From positions 1-38,846 of the forward strand of contig JAJDCS010000030.1 in assembly GCA_029260715.1 (NCBI GenBank): 38,846 nt of DNA. Reading direction: 5' to 3'. Positions 1-11,004 of the stretch are shown here, in pieces (within the stretch, counting starts at the first letter, position 1; every line of letters begins with the position of its first letter). The stretch is from Phycisphaeraceae bacterium. GTDB taxonomy: Bacteria > Planctomycetota > Phycisphaerae > Phycisphaerales > Phycisphaeraceae. The translations under genes were made by a program, and so were the position numbers. A model generated the notes under the pieces. It was not told where the DNA came from. It made no database searches and saw only the letters and a list, made by a program, of their open reading frames with translations.

Positions 1-1
1 C

Positions 2-3000
2 TTCGTGGACGACGGCACGGGCACTGACCTCGACGGCGTGATGGGCAATTACGACGCGTTCCAAGGCGCGACGATCGATATTGCGTTGAACGACCAGGGC
101 GGCGCGGTGAGCGTGCCGGTTGGCGCACTGAACGGCGTGACAGACGCGAACGGGCAGTTCAGCGTGACGTTCACCTCGTTCACGACGGGCACGACGATCG
201 GTGTGGCGACGGCGTCCACGACGATCGACGGGGTCGATTTGACCGAGTCCACCGACGGCTCAGAGACCGTCATCGGCACCGGCGTATTCAACAGCGACGA
301 AGCGGTCAAGACATGGGTGGACCGCAGCATCGACCTTGAGAAGCACACCAACGGCTTTGACGCGGACGACGAAGCCGGCGCACCGCTGATTGCCCCTGGC
401 GATCTGGTGACGTGGACCTACTTCGTGACCAACACGGGCGTCATTGGTGACGGGTCGTTTACTTTCGATGAGATCTCGATCGTTGACGACAACGGCACGC
501 CTGGCGACAACAGCGACGATTTCGGCACGGGCGGCCTCACCAATTCTGATGGGACCACGATCGTGTTCAACCCGGCTAGCGACATCGGTAGCGACCTGAT
601 TCTGTCGCCCGGTGAGGTGTGGATCTACGAAGCCTCCGCGGTCGCTCAAGACCTTAATGTCCTTAGCTTGCCGATCGTGATCGATTTTGAGGGGCTGCCC
701 GCCGGCACGATTGTCAGCAACCAGTTCCCGGGTGTGACGATCTCCGCGGACGGCGACAGCACCGTCGGCAACGCGGCGATGATCTTTGATAGCGCCAACC
801 CAACGGGCGGCGATCCGGACTTGGCGACTCCAGGCTACGGCCCGAACAATAACGCCGCGTTGGGCAACGTCCTGATCATCTCCGAGGACCTGGATTCAGG
901 CGATCCCGATGACGACGCCGCAGGCGGTACGATCACCTTCACCTTCGATTCGCCCGTGACGGTCGATTCCCTGAGCGTGTTGGACATCGAAAACAGTGAG
1001 GCCGGCGGATCGATCATCAACTTCATCCAAGCCGGCGGCTCGGTTTCCATCCCGATCCCGACGCTTGGCGACAACAGCTTCCAAGAGATCGTTGTGGGCC
1101 TGGATGACGTGACAGCGATTGAGATTAACTTTGTCAGCAGCGGAGCGGTAACTGAACTGGTCTACAGGGAAGCCGACCGTGGCTGCTACGAGAACATGGC
1201 GGTCCTGTCCGTTAACGACAATCCCGAGGACGACGACCCGAGTCACTACTGCAACCCAGATGAAGACCCCGGTATCGACCTTGAGAAGTTCACCAACGGC
1301 GTGGACGCCGATACGGAAGCCGACGCCCCGCTGATCGCTCCTGGCGACTTGGTGACCTGGACCTATAAAGTGACCAACACCGGCGACGTTGATTTTTCGT
1401 TCGCCGAAGTTGAGATCGTTGACGATAACGGCACGCCGGGTGATATGAGCGATGACTTCAGCACGACTTCCGGTGACATCGTGTTAGACGCTTCCAGTGA
1501 CGTCGGCAGCGACGGCATCCTGTCGCCCGGTGAGATGTGGATTTATGAGGCCAGCGCGATCGCCCAGGACCTGTCCGGCGGCACGGTGGGCCCGGCAGCC
1601 ACGTTTGATTTCTCCGGCAACAGCGCTCTGGACGGCACGAACGGCAACATCCGCACGTTCTCGTCCGGTGGGATTGACGTCAACGCCAGCGCGTTCAGCC
1701 GCGACAAGGCCAGCGGCGCATGGTCAGCGGCCTACCTCGGCTCCTACGGCGGCGGCTTGGGTGTGACGGACAGCAGCGAGGGTAACGGCAGTGGCAACAG
1801 CCACACGGTGGACAACATCGGCCGCGACAACTACGTGCTGTTCGAGTTCTCCGAGACCGTTGTGGTTGATGAGGCTTTCCTGGGCTACGTCGTGGATGAC
1901 AGCGACATCACTGTCTGGATCGGCACAGTCGCCGACGTGTTCAACAACCACCAGATCCTCAGCGACGCGTTCCTGACTAGCCTAGGGTTTACGGAAGTGA
2001 ACACCACCACCAGTTCAAGCTCGCGCACAGCGGACATTAACGCCGGTGAGGTATCGGGCAACGTGCTCATCATCGCGGCACAGACGACGGACACCACACC
2101 CGAAGACGAGTTCAAGATTGAAGAAGTCACGGTCCAGCGGGTGGAAGACGGCGGCTGCTACGAGAACATGGCAGTCGTGACGGCAGACGGCGTGTCTGAT
2201 TCAGACCTGAGCCATTACTGCAACCCAGACGGTGAGCCTGGCATCGACCTCGAGAAGTTCACGAACGGTGTGGACGCCGATACGGAGGCCGATGCCCCCG
2301 AGATCGCCCCTGGCGACCTGGTGACCTGGACGTACAAGGTGACTAACACCGGAAGTGTGGCGTTTAGCTTCGCCGAGGTTGAGGTTGTCGACGACAACGG
2401 CACGCCCGGCGATACCAGCGACGACTTTACCCCGATTTTCGACGCCAGCAGTGACGTTGGCGGCGACGGGATCCTGTCGCCCGGCGAGATGTGGATCTAC
2501 GAAGCCAGCGCGGTCGCCGAAGACCTTAGCGGCGGTGGCGCCCCTGTTGGCCCGACGATCTCGATTAATATGTCCGGCAACAGTTCCCTGGACGGCCCGA
2601 ACGGCAACATTCGGACGTTCTCGTCCGACGGTGTTTCGGTCAACGCCAGCGCGTTTAGCCGCGATTCGGGCGGCACATGGTCCGCGGCTTACCTTGGCGC
2701 CTACGGTGGCGGCCTGGGCGTCACGGATAGCGGCGAAGGCGACGGCGGCGGCAACAGCCACACGGTGGACAATGTCGGCCGTGACAACTACGTGCTGTTC
2801 GAGTTCTCTGAGACGGTTGTGATCGACTCGGCGTTCCTGGGCTACGTGGTGAACGACAGCGACCTGACGGTCTGGATCGGCACAGTCGCCGACGCGTTCA
2901 ACAACCACCAGGTTCTCAGCGACGCGTTCTTGACCAGCCTAGGGTTCACGGAAGTGAACGACACCACCAGCTCAAGCTCGCGCACGGCGGACATCAACGC

Positions 3001-4939
3001 CGGCGAGGTGGCGGGCAACGTGATTGTGATCGCGGCGTCGACGGCAGACGACACGCCCGATGATAAGTTCAAGATCGAGAAGCTGAAGGTCCAGCGGACC
3101 GAGGACGGCGGCTGCTATGAGAACATGGCGGTCGTAATCGCAGGCGGCGTATCGGATTCAGACCTGAGCCATTACTGCAACCCTGAGGATTCGAACCCTG
3201 AAATCGACGTCGAGAAGTTTGTGAAGGTTGTCGATACCCAGGGTGGCGGCGAAGGCCTGACACCGGGCTTCTGGAAGACACACTCTGAGTTCGGCCCGGC
3301 TCCACTGGCCGGTTGGCCTGACACGGGCTTCGACCCGCTAGACAGCTACAACTCGGTGTTCGGTGTCAGCGATGCTGATAGCCCAACACTGCTAGAGGCC
3401 CTGGGTCGTGGCGGTGGCGGCCTGCACGCACTGGGTCGTCACGCAACGGCGGCGTTGTTGAACGCGGCGAACCCGAACGTGGATTACGCGTTCTCGCAAG
3501 CCGACATCATCTCCCTGACGCAAGCGGCCTATGCCTCTGGCGATGCGGACCTGATCGAGGCCACGAAGAACGGCTTTGCGATTCAGAACGAATTGGGTGC
3601 CGACCTGAGCACGCCAGCCACAGGTGGCGGCGGTGTGATGGGCTTCGGTGAGGACGCGGACACCCCGACCGGCCCAACGGGGCAGATCGGTGACAAGTTC
3701 ATGTTCACCTACTTCGTGACCAACCCCGGTGATGTGGAACTGACCAACGTCGTTCTGACCGATGACAACGCCACACCGGGCGACACCAGCGACGACTTCA
3801 ACCCCAACGCGGTTGAAGACGGCGGCTTCAATGTCGGCGACGACGACATGGACGGCTTGCTGGACGTTGGCGAGAAGTGGGTCTACACATCCATGATCAC
3901 CGCGGATCAAGCCGGTCAGTTCAAGAACATCGGCAAGGTGACCGGTGAGTCCGTTGACGACGGTGTGATGGTCATGGACGACGACCCGTCTTATTACCTT
4001 GTTGAGGACACATCGACGCCCCCGGCCATGACCATGTTCGAGGCCGAGGACTACGAGTGGAAGGATTCGCCGTGGAAGGTCAAGAGCAGCTCCAGCGCGT
4101 CTGGTGGCGAGTACCTGATGACCTACAACGGTGCGGGTAATTACTACAACAACCCGCCGAGCGGCAAGTCGGTGAAGTACCAGTTCGAGGTGTCCAAGGA
4201 CGGCACGTACAAGATCGAGGCCTTGCTCAAGGCAGCCAGTGATGCCGACAACTCCATCTGGCTGAAGGTGGACGACGGCGACTGGGTCCAGTGGCACATG
4301 GACGTGACCAGCGACTGGGATTGGCAGCGCGTGACCCACGGCTGGGATCAAACCGAAGTGGCTTTCAATCTTTCAGCTGGAAACCACATGCTGAAGATCA
4401 AGCTGCGTGAGGACGGCACCAAGCTCGACAAGTTCAAGGTGATGCAGCTTGATGCCAGCTCGGCACAAGCGGCGCCGACCACGACCACGCTCATGATCGA
4501 TGCCATGGACTACACAAAGATCAAGGGCTGGTGGGAAGTCAGGGTGGATTCAAACGGCAATGAGTACCTGGCCACCGACGACTACGGCGATGCGTTCTAC
4601 AGCCAGCCGCCGTCGGGCAATTATGTGAGCTACGATTTCTCCGTCAGCCAGGCCGGTGACTACCGGATCTTCGGTCTGGTCAGTGCCGCAAGCGGTGACA
4701 GCAACTCGTTCTGGATTCAGATCGACGACGGCGATTGGATCGAATGGCACCTGACCACGACCGGTAACGGTAACTGGGAGTGGCAGGCGGTGACGGACGG
4801 CTCGGGCCAAGAGGATGTCTTGTTCAACCTCAGTGCCGGCAACCACACGCTGAAGATCAAGGTGCGTGAAGACGGCACCAAGCTGGACAAGTTGGCGATC
4901 ACCAACGACCTGACGCTCGATAGCACCGACTTGGTGTAA
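2..4939 (+). CDS. Giant repetitive secreted/surface protein, 5' end missing
   Basis: The reading frame is open to the left edge, so the start lies outside the window; about 1,645 residues are visible. The protein is Asp/Gly/Thr-rich and acidic, as expected for an exported calcium-rich surface protein. Three copies of an IDLEKxTNGxDAD module with a GDLVTWTYxVTNTG core (about residues 110, 425 and 748) resemble DUF11/CARDB-like beta-sandwich repeats. Each is followed by DDNGTPGDxSDDF, and the motif GCYENMAV...SHYCNP supplies a possible disulfide pair per repeat. Two repeats contain a GGLGV...HTVDN domain of the type seen in PEP-CTERM-associated proteins. A TPGFWKTH motif lies near residue 1,080. 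The C-terminus has two similar carbohydrate-binding-like domains (about 1,342-1,480 and 1,496-1,635), each ending in LREDGTKLDK or VREDGTKLDK. No C-terminal sorting motif is visible. A role in cell-surface structure or adhesion is inferred; the exact function is unknown. Confidence 0.85.
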   Translation, partial: FVDDGTGTDLDGVMGNYDAFQGATIDIALNDQGGAVSVPVGALNGVTDANGQFSVTFTSFTTGTTIGVATASTTIDGVDLTESTDGSETVIGTGVFNSDEAVKTWVDRSIDLEKHTNGFDADDEAGAPLIAPGDLVTWTYFVTNTGVIGDGSFTFDEISIVDDNGTPGDNSDDFGTGGLTNSDGTTIVFNPASDIGSDLILSPGEVWIYEASAVAQDLNVLSLPIVIDFEGLPAGTIVSNQFPGVTISADGDSTVGNAAMIFDSANPTGGDPDLATPGYGPNNNAALGNVLIISEDLDSGDPDDDAAGGTITFTFDSPVTVDSLSVLDIENSEAGGSIINFIQAGGSVSIPIPTLGDNSFQEIVVGLDDVTAIEINFVSSGAVTELVYREADRGCYENMAVLSVNDNPEDDDPSHYCNPDEDPGIDLEKFTNGVDADTEADAPLIAPGDLVTWTYKVTNTGDVDFSFAEVEIVDDNGTPGDMSDDFSTTSGDIVLDASSDVGSDGILSPGEMWIYEASAIAQDLSGGTVGPAATFDFSGNSALDGTNGNIRTFSSGGIDVNASAFSRDKASGAWSAAYLGSYGGGLGVTDSSEGNGSGNSHTVDNIGRDNYVLFEFSETVVVDEAFLGYVVDDSDITVWIGTVADVFNNHQILSDAFLTSLGFTEVNTTTSSSSRTADINAGEVSGNVLIIAAQTTDTTPEDEFKIEEVTVQRVEDGGCYENMAVVTADGVSDSDLSHYCNPDGEPGIDLEKFTNGVDADTEADAPEIAPGDLVTWTYKVTNTGSVAFSFAEVEVVDDNGTPGDTSDDFTPIFDASSDVGGDGILSPGEMWIYEASAVAEDLSGGGAPVGPTISINMSGNSSLDGPNGNIRTFSSDGVSVNASAFSRDSGGTWSAAYLGAYGGGLGVTDSGEGDGGGNSHTVDNVGRDNYVLFEFSETVVIDSAFLGYVVNDSDLTVWIGTVADAFNNHQVLSDAFLTSLGFTEVNDTTSSSSRTADINAGEVAGNVIVIAASTADDTPDDKFKIEKLKVQRTEDGGCYENMAVVIAGGVSDSDLSHYCNPEDSNPEIDVEKFVKVVDTQGGGEGLTPGFWKTHSEFGPAPLAGWPDTGFDPLDSYNSVFGVSDADSPTLLEALGRGGGGLHALGRHATAALLNAANPNVDYAFSQADIISLTQAAYASGDADLIEATKNGFAIQNELGADLSTPATGGGGVMGFGEDADTPTGPTGQIGDKFMFTYFVTNPGDVELTNVVLTDDNATPGDTSDDFNPNAVEDGGFNVGDDDMDGLLDVGEKWVYTSMITADQAGQFKNIGKVTGESVDDGVMVMDDDPSYYLVEDTSTPPAMTMFEAEDYEWKDSPWKVKSSSSASGGEYLMTYNGAGNYYNNPPSGKSVKYQFEVSKDGTYKIEALLKAASDADNSIWLKVDDGDWVQWHMDVTSDWDWQRVTHGWDQTEVAFNLSAGNHMLKIKLREDGTKLDKFKVMQLDASSAQAAPTTTTLMIDAMDYTKIKGWWEVRVDSNGNEYLATDDYGDAFYSQPPSGNYVSYDFSVSQAGDYRIFGLVSAASGDSNSFWIQIDDGDWIEWHLTTTGNGNWEWQAVTDGSGQEDVLFNLSAGNHTLKIKVREDGTKLDKLAITNDLTLDSTDLV

Positions 4940-5002
4940 GTGGGCCGATGCGGTTCGGTGATTGAGTAAGCCCCGGAGGGGCATATTTAGAGACCCTTTT
5001 TG

Positions 5003-5035
5003 ACCGGCGCCTCTCACAGAGGCGCCGGTTTTTTA
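5003..5035 (+). terminator. Rho-independent terminator of the giant surface gene
   Basis: An 11-bp perfect GC-rich stem (5003-5013 with 5019-5029) encloses a five-base loop and is followed directly by a run of six T. It lies about 65 bases after the stop codon at 4939. This is the clearest intrinsic terminator in the window. Confidence 0.93.
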
Positions 5036-5234
5036 TTCAGGTTCTCAATAAGTGAAGCGAGCTTGGGCCGGCGTGGGACATGAATTTGATCGGGCGCGAA
5101 GTCTTGGTTTTTGAGTTTTTCACACGTTGTGTTGTTGTCGCCATGTATTATTTGGAAATAGCATGTAGGCGTGTAAGTTATTTAAAAACAAAAAGATAAT
5201 CAATGTTGTGGAAAAAATGTTCATTATTTATACT

Positions 5235-5276
5235 AATGATGCGAATCATTGACATAAACCACATTAATGCTAATAT
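5235..5276 (+). promoter_or_regulatory. Promoter and operator-like palindrome for the LysR-gltBD unit
   Basis: The 327-bp gap before the LysR gene is AT-rich and otherwise shows only the terminator at its left end. A perfect TTGACA (5249-5254) is followed after 16 bases by TAATAT (5271-5276). The six-base arms AATGAT (5235-5240) and ATCATT (5245-5250), separated by GCGA, form a palindrome that runs into the -35 box. A regulator bound there should block or reposition polymerase, so autoregulation by the adjacent LysR protein is likely but inferred. The predicted transcription start (about 5283) nearly coincides with the ATG at 5285. Confidence 0.6.
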
Positions 5277-5284
5277 GCTACGCT

Positions 5285-6235
5285 ATGCAGGGATTAAGAA
5301 TATTTTGCGACGTGGCGAATCACCGCAGCTTCAGCCTGGCGGCGGCCCAGCACGGGATCACGCAGTCAGCGGCTAGCCAGCGTGTGGGGCAGTTGGAGAA
5401 GAAGCTGGGTGTGAAGCTGATCGACCGTTCGGTGCGGCCGTTGACGCTGACGGAGGCGGGGGCAGAGTTTTTGCGTGGCTGCCAGGAGCTGTTGGAGCGG
5501 TACGACCGGCTGGAGCAGCGGGTCTCGCGGTACAAGACGCAGGCGGAGGGCGTGGTCCGTGTGGACGCGATCTACTCGGCTGGGATTGACCTGCTTAACC
5601 ATGTGAAAGAGTCGTTTGAATCGCTGCACCCGGGCGTGAGGGTGGTGATCGAGTACAAGCACCCCGATGAGGTTTACGAGGCGGTCTGTGAGAGGCGGTG
5701 CGACTTGGGGATCCTTTCATACCCCGAGCGGTTGCAGCAGGTGCAGACCATCCCGCTTCGTGACGAGCCCATGGCGGTGGTCTGCTCCCCGCGGCACCCG
5801 GTGGCGAGCCTGGGCAGGGTCCAGGCTTCTCACCTTCAGGCATGGTCGATGGTGGCGTTCGAGCACACCCTGCCGGTGGCCAGACACATCAGGCGGTATC
5901 TGCGGGACCACGGCGTTCAGCCGGAGGTGGTCAATATGTTTGATAACATCGACACAATCAAGAGTGCTGTGGCGGTGACGGACCAAATCGCGATCCTGCC
6001 GAAGCGCACGGTTTCGCGGGAGTTGGCGGCGGGTACGCTGGCGGCGGTGGAGTTGGGGCCGCGGCTGGTGCGCCCGATGGGGGTGATCTACCGCGGCAAG
6101 AGCGGGCAGGGGTTCGGCCCGGCGGTGCAGGCGTTTATCGATTACCTGCTGAAGCACGCGGGCCCCGAAGGCGACGACGGCGTGGATCAAACCGAGGTCG
6201 AGCCGAACCGGCAACTGGTCGGAAGCAGAGGATAG
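5285..6235 (+). CDS. LysR-family transcriptional regulator next to gltB
   Basis: The 316-residue protein has an N-terminal winged helix-turn-helix (about residues 5-62; recognition region ITQSAASQRVGQLEKKLG, then LTLTEAGAEF), followed by the LysR substrate-binding fold, with the typical MAVVCSPRHPVA stretch in the middle. The length matches the family. I chose the ATG at 5285 (MQGLRIF). The in-frame ATG at 5267 adds six residues but lies inside the predicted promoter. The gene ends nine bases before gltB on the same strand, so the two are probably cotranscribed. By analogy with GltC of Bacillus, a LysR activator of glutamate synthase, it may control gltBD in response to 2-oxoglutarate or glutamate; that ligand assignment is inference from position only. 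Confidence 0.9.
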   Translation: MQGLRIFCDVANHRSFSLAAAQHGITQSAASQRVGQLEKKLGVKLIDRSVRPLTLTEAGAEFLRGCQELLERYDRLEQRVSRYKTQAEGVVRVDAIYSAGIDLLNHVKESFESLHPGVRVVIEYKHPDEVYEAVCERRCDLGILSYPERLQQVQTIPLRDEPMAVVCSPRHPVASLGRVQASHLQAWSMVAFEHTLPVARHIRRYLRDHGVQPEVVNMFDNIDTIKSAVAVTDQIAILPKRTVSRELAAGTLAAVELGPRLVRPMGVIYRGKSGQGFGPAVQAFIDYLLKHAGPEGDDGVDQTEVEPNRQLVGSRG

Positions 6236-6244
6236 GCACAGCAT

Positions 6245-9200
6245 ATGGATACACACCCGAACGACCTAGCGGCATTCGAGCACGGTCGGCCCGTGAAGCA
6301 AGGGCTGTACGACCCAGCGCTTGAGAAAGACTCATGCGGCGTTGGCTTTGTCGCGCACATCAAGGGCCACGCCAGCCACGAGATCGTGCAGAACGCGCTG
6401 ACCATGCTCGAGCGCATGGACCACCGCGGCGCGTGTGGTTGCGAAGCGAACACGGGCGACGGCGCGGGGCTGCTGACCACGCTGCCGCACAGGCTTTTAG
6501 CCAAGGTCGCCAAGAGCGACGCCGGGATCGACCTGCCCCCGCCCAGCCGGTACGGCGCGGGGATCGTTTTCTTGCCGCAAGACCCACAGGAGCGGGGCTA
6601 CTGCGAGAAGACCGTCGAGCGGATCATCAAGAAGCAGGGGCAGGTGTTCCTGGGCTGGCGCGACGTGCCGCGTGACAACTCGATGATCGGCAACACCGCC
6701 AAGGCGACAGAGCCGGTCATGCGCATGCTGTTCATCGGCGCCCGGGATGGCGAAGACGCCGAGGCGCTCGAGCGGCAGTTGTACATCATCCGCAAGCTGG
6801 CCACGTTCGAGCTGCGCAACAGCGCGTTGGACCAGGCGCATTTTTTCTACGTCTGCAGTTTGTCTACGAAGGTGATGATCTACAAGGGTCAGCTCACATC
6901 GGGGCAGGTGGCGCAGTACTACGACGACCTGCGTGACGAGGACTACGCCAGCCACCTGGCCATGGTGCACTCGCGGTTCAGCACGAACACGTTCCCGTCG
7001 TGGGACCGCGCCCAGCCGATGCGGTTTATGTGCCACAACGGCGAGATCAACACGCTGCGTGGCAATATTAATTGGATGCACGCGCGCGAGTCGCTGTTCA
7101 AGAGCAAGCTGTTCGAAAAAGAGATCCACAAGATCTTCCCCGTGTGCGAGCCGGACACGTCCGACTCTGGCACGTTCGATAATTGTTTGGAGATGCTGTT
7201 CCACACGGGCCGGAGCCTGCCGCACTCGGTGATGATGATGATCCCCGAGGCCTGGCAGAGCCACGAGTCGATGGACCCGCAGCGCCGCGCGTTTTACGAG
7301 TACCACTCGTGCATGATGGAGCCTTGGGACGGCCCGGCGTCGGTGGCGTTTACCGACGGGCACTACATCGGGGCGGTCTTGGACCGCAACGGGCTGCGAC
7401 CCAGCCGGTACTACGTGACCAAGGACGACTTGGTTGTCATGGCCAGCGAGGTGGGCGTGCTGCCGATCGCCCCGGAAAATGTGGCGATCAAGGGCAGGCT
7501 ACAGCCGGGGCGCATGTTCCTGGTGGACTTCGACCAGGGCAGGATCATCGACGGCAACGAGTTGAAGGCCAAGCTGGCCAAGGAGCACCCGTACGGGCAG
7601 TGGCTTCGGGAGCAGTTGATTAATTTGGAGGACCTGCCGACGCCGGCGTCGGAGCATGTGCCCGCTTTGGACGCGGACAACCTGTTGGTGCGCATGCAAT
7701 GTTTGGGCTACACGCACGAGGAGATCCACAAGCTCTTGGTCCCGATGGGCACCGACGCATACGAAGCGACGGGGTCGATGGGCAACGACGCGGCGTTGGC
7801 GTGTCTGAGCGATCAGCCCCGCATGCTGTACGACTATTTCAAGCAGACGTTCGCGCAGGTGACCAACCCGCCGATCGACCCGATCCGCGAGGAGTTGGTG
7901 ATGACGCTTGAGTGCTGCGTGGGCCCGGAGCGGAACCTGCTCGAGGCCACGCCCGAGCACTGCCACCGGCTTCGGTTGCTTCAGCCGATCTTGACCAACG
8001 AGCAATTGACCCAATTGAAGGGGATGGACCACCGCGGGTGGAAGAGCCGTGTGATCGACATCACTTTCAACCGCCACGCGGAGGGCGGGCCAAGCGCGGC
8101 GATCATCAACGCGTTGGAGCGGGTCTGCCGTGAAGCTTCGCAGGCGATCGACGAGGGCTATAGCTTGGTTGTTTTGTCCGACCGCGCGGTCAGCGTTGAT
8201 CGAGTGGCAATTCCGTCGTTGTTGGCTTGTGGGGCGGCACACCACCACTTGGTGCGTGAGGGCACGCGCACACGGTTGGGCATTGTCGTCGAGTCGGGCG
8301 AGGCTAGGGAGGTCCACCACCACTGCCTGCTGATCGGCTACGGCGCCGACGCGGTCAACCCGTACCTGGCGTTCGAGTCTTTGTGGAACCTGACGCGTGA
8401 CGGCACGCTCAGCGCGGAGAAATACGACGACGACAAGCTGGTGAAGAACTACATCAAAGCCGCGGGCAAGGGCATGCTCAAGGTCATGAGCAAGATGGGT
8501 ATCTCGACGCTTCAGAGCTACAAGGGCGCTCAGATTTTCGAAGCCGTCGGGCTGAATTGCGACGTGGTTGACCGTTGCTTCGCTTCGACGCACTCGCGCG
8601 TGGAGGGCGTGGGGTTCGACGCGCTGGCCAACGAGGCGGTGCGGCGGCACGAGATTGGCTTCCCGCTCCGCAAGGAGACAGCCAAACTGCCGGTGCTGCC
8701 CAGCGGCGGGCAGTACCAGTGGCGTCGCGACGGCGAGCGGCACATGTACAACCCGCGCACGATCGCGTTCCTGCAAGACGCCGCCAAGACCAACAGCCGC
8801 GACGCGTTCAAGCAGTTCACCGAATTGATCGACAACGACTCACAGCAGCGGTGCACGCTGCGTGGGCTGTTCAAGTTTAAAGAAGGCGCAAGCTCGGTGC
8901 CGCTTGATGAGGTCGAGCCGGCCAAGGAGATCGTCAAGCGGTTCTGCACCGGCGCGATGAGCCTGGGGTCCATTTCGACCGAGGCGCACGAGACGCTTGC
9001 GATCGCCATGAACAAGCTCGGCGGCAAGAGCAACACGGGCGAGGGCGGCGAAGACCCGCGGCGGTTCAAGCCCGACCCCGATGGCACAATGCGTCGCTCG
9101 GCGATTAAGCAGGTCGCGTCGGGGCGGTTCGGCGTGACGAGCAACTACCTGACGAACGCCGACGAGTTGCAGATCAAGATGGCCCAAGGCGCCAAGCCCG

Positions 9201-10909
9201 GCGAGGGTGGGCAGCTCCCGGGGCACAAGGTTGATCGGTACATCGGTTGGCTTCGCCACTCGACGCCGGGCGTGACGCTGATCAGCCCGCCCCCGCACCA
9301 CGATATTTATTCGATCGAGGATTTGGCGCAGTTGATCCACGACTTGAAGAACGCCAACCCCGGGGCGCGTGTGAGTGTGAAGCTTGTGGCAGAGACGGGC
9401 GTGGGCACGGTGGCGGCGGGTGTGGCCAAGGCGCACGCGGATCATATCCTGATCGCCGGGCACGACGGCGGCACGGGCGCGTCGCCGCTGACGAGCATCA
9501 AGCACGCGGGGGCGCCGTGGGAGCTTGGCTTGGCCGAGACGCACCAGACGCTGGTGCTCAACGATCTGCGTTCGCGCGTGGTGGTGCAGACGGACGGCCA
9601 ACTCAAGACGGGGCGCGACGTGGTGATCGGCGCGATGCTGGGGGCTGAGGAGTTCGGCTTCTCCACGGCACCGCTGATCACGGTCGGCTGCATCATGATG
9701 CGCGCCTGCCACCTGAACACCTGCCCGGTGGGCATCGCCACGCAGGACAAGGAGCTGCGCAAGAAATTCAACGGCAAGCCCGAGCACGTGATCAATTTCT
9801 TTTTCCTGCTAGCCGAGCAGGTGCGCGAGCACATGGCCCAGCTTGGCTTCCGCACGTTCAACGAGATGATCGGGCGTGCGGACATGCTTGAAGTGGGTGA
9901 GGCGATCAACCACTGGAAAGCCCAGGGGCTGGACCTGTCTTCGATCCTCGCGCCGGCTCGGAAGCCGCACGCGGGGGTGCAGGTGTATTGCACAGTGAAG
10001 CAGGACCACGCGTTGGAAGGCGCACTGGACCACGAACTGATCCGCCAGGCCAAGCCCGCGTTAGACAGCCGCACCGCGGTGAAGATCGAATCGCCGATCA
10101 AGAACACCAACCGCACCGTGGGCACCATGCTCAGCCACGAGGTCTCGAAGCGGTACGGCGAAGACGGGCTGCCAGCCGACACGATCCACGTGAAGCTCAC
10201 CGGCTCAGCCGGTCAGAGCATCGGCGCGTGGCTTGCCAAGGGCATCACGCTCGAACTAGAGGGCGACGCCAACGACTACGCGGGCAAGGGCCTCAGTGGT
10301 GGGCGGCTGATCGTCTACCCACCCAAAACCGCGCTGGACGCGGGCTTCGTCGCTGAAGATAACATCATCATCGGCAATGTCGCGTTGTACGGCGCCAGCG
10401 AAGGCGAGGCGTATTTTCGCGGCGTGGCGGGTGAGCGGTTCTGCGTGCGCAACTCGGGCGCCACGGCTGTTGTCGAAGGCGTGGGCGACCACTGCTGCGA
10501 GTATATGACCAACGGACGCGCGATCGTGCTGGGGCCGACCGGGCGGAACTTCGCCGCGGGCATGTCCGGCGGGATCGCCTATGTGTATGACCCCAAGGAC
10601 CAGTTCCTGCCCATGTGCAACCTGGGCATGGTCGAGCTCGAACGCCTGACCGTGGACGAAGAGATCGCTTGGCTACGCCAGACCGTCGAGAACCACCACC
10701 GCTACACCGGCTCGACCGTGGCACAGGCGCTGCTGGCCAAGTGGGAGCGGAACGTGTCGCTGTTCCACAAGATCATGCCTAGCGATTACAAGCGGGCGTT
10801 GGCTGAGCTTGAAGAAGAGCGGCACATGGCTTCGGCATCGACCGACGGCGACACGGTTGATTTGCCAGGCGGTGTGGTTGTGCCCGAAGAATCGGCCACG
10901 GGCGGCTGA
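6245..10909 (+). CDS. gltB: Glutamate synthase (NADPH-type) large subunit
   Basis: Together with GltD this enzyme converts glutamine plus 2-oxoglutarate to two glutamates in the cytoplasm. The 1,554 residues show the full domain order: a class II glutamine amidotransferase whose nucleophile is Cys31 ([11 protein letters not shown]), exposed in the family by cleavage of a propeptide; the central domain (about 490-780); the FMN-binding synthase domain (about 850-1,215, with [18 protein letters not shown] near 1,072); and the C-terminal GXGXG beta-helix. Three cysteines spaced C-x5-C-x4-C (residues 1,149, 1,155 and 1,160) match the 3Fe-4S ligands of the family. The start ATG at 6245 has a GAGGA-like ribosome site just upstream. 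The gene follows the LysR gene closely and precedes gltD. All key residues are present, so it should be active. Confidence 0.98.
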   Translation: MDTHPNDLAAFEHGRPVKQGLYDPALEKDSCGVGFVAHIKGHASHEIVQNALTMLERMDHRGACGCEANTGDGAGLLTTLPHRLLAKVAKSDAGIDLPPPSRYGAGIVFLPQDPQERGYCEKTVERIIKKQGQVFLGWRDVPRDNSMIGNTAKATEPVMRMLFIGARDGEDAEALERQLYIIRKLATFELRNSALDQAHFFYVCSLSTKVMIYKGQLTSGQVAQYYDDLRDEDYASHLAMVHSRFSTNTFPSWDRAQPMRFMCHNGEINTLRGNINWMHARESLFKSKLFEKEIHKIFPVCEPDTSDSGTFDNCLEMLFHTGRSLPHSVMMMIPEAWQSHESMDPQRRAFYEYHSCMMEPWDGPASVAFTDGHYIGAVLDRNGLRPSRYYVTKDDLVVMASEVGVLPIAPENVAIKGRLQPGRMFLVDFDQGRIIDGNELKAKLAKEHPYGQWLREQLINLEDLPTPASEHVPALDADNLLVRMQCLGYTHEEIHKLLVPMGTDAYEATGSMGNDAALACLSDQPRMLYDYFKQTFAQVTNPPIDPIREELVMTLECCVGPERNLLEATPEHCHRLRLLQPILTNEQLTQLKGMDHRGWKSRVIDITFNRHAEGGPSAAIINALERVCREASQAIDEGYSLVVLSDRAVSVDRVAIPSLLACGAAHHHLVREGTRTRLGIVVESGEAREVHHHCLLIGYGADAVNPYLAFESLWNLTRDGTLSAEKYDDDKLVKNYIKAAGKGMLKVMSKMGISTLQSYKGAQIFEAVGLNCDVVDRCFASTHSRVEGVGFDALANEAVRRHEIGFPLRKETAKLPVLPSGGQYQWRRDGERHMYNPRTIAFLQDAAKTNSRDAFKQFTELIDNDSQQRCTLRGLFKFKEGASSVPLDEVEPAKEIVKRFCTGAMSLGSISTEAHETLAIAMNKLGGKSNTGEGGEDPRRFKPDPDGTMRRSAIKQVASGRFGVTSNYLTNADELQIKMAQGAKPGEGGQLPGHKVDRYIGWLRHSTPGVTLISPPPHHDIYSIEDLAQLIHDLKNANPGARVSVKLVAETGVGTVAAGVAKAHADHILIAGHDGGTGASPLTSIKHAGAPWELGLAETHQTLVLNDLRSRVVVQTDGQLKTGRDVVIGAMLGAEEFGFSTAPLITVGCIMMRACHLNTCPVGIATQDKELRKKFNGKPEHVINFFFLLAEQVREHMAQLGFRTFNEMIGRADMLEVGEAINHWKAQGLDLSSILAPARKPHAGVQVYCTVKQDHALEGALDHELIRQAKPALDSRTAVKIESPIKNTNRTVGTMLSHEVSKRYGEDGLPADTIHVKLTGSAGQSIGAWLAKGITLELEGDANDYAGKGLSGGRLIVYPPKTALDAGFVAEDNIIIGNVALYGASEGEAYFRGVAGERFCVRNSGATAVVEGVGDHCCEYMTNGRAIVLGPTGRNFAAGMSGGIAYVYDPKDQFLPMCNLGMVELERLTVDEEIAWLRQTVENHHRYTGSTVAQALLAKWERNVSLFHKIMPSDYKRALAELEEERHMASASTDGDTVDLPGGVVVPEESATGG

Positions 10910-10918
10910 GCAATTGAT

Positions 10919-10986
10919 GTAGGTCCGGCCTTGGTCGGACACCGTGATTAAATAATACAGTGCAGTCCGGCCAGGGCCGGACCTAC
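10919..10986 (+). repeat. Paired palindromic repeat in the gltB-gltD gap
   Basis: Two 22-base arms, 10919-10940 and 10965-10986, are inverted copies of each other with 20 of 22 bases matching; 24 bases separate them. Each arm is itself nearly palindromic around TCCGGCC/GGCCGGA, so alternative small hairpins can form. The element fills most of the 95-base gap between gltB and gltD and ends 18 bases before the chosen gltD start. The organisation resembles REP/BIME elements. It could affect mRNA stability or the gltB:gltD ratio; that effect is inferred. Confidence 0.8.
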
Positions 10987-11004
10987 GCGTTGGAGTGCAT
11001 CACG

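Noticed and set aside
1261-3200. CRISPR-like array from regularly spaced repeats
   Set aside because: The repeats are about 970 bp long, in frame and protein coding; no short direct repeats with unique spacers are seen anywhere in the window.
3392-4351. 319-codon minus-strand frame in the giant surface gene
   Set aside because: Antisense to a coding sequence with clear domain repeats; no family features.
7499-8776. 425-codon open frame on the minus strand inside gltB
   Set aside because: It is the antisense shadow of a fully conserved GltB; the His/Arg/Val-rich composition is typical of such shadows in GC-rich genes.
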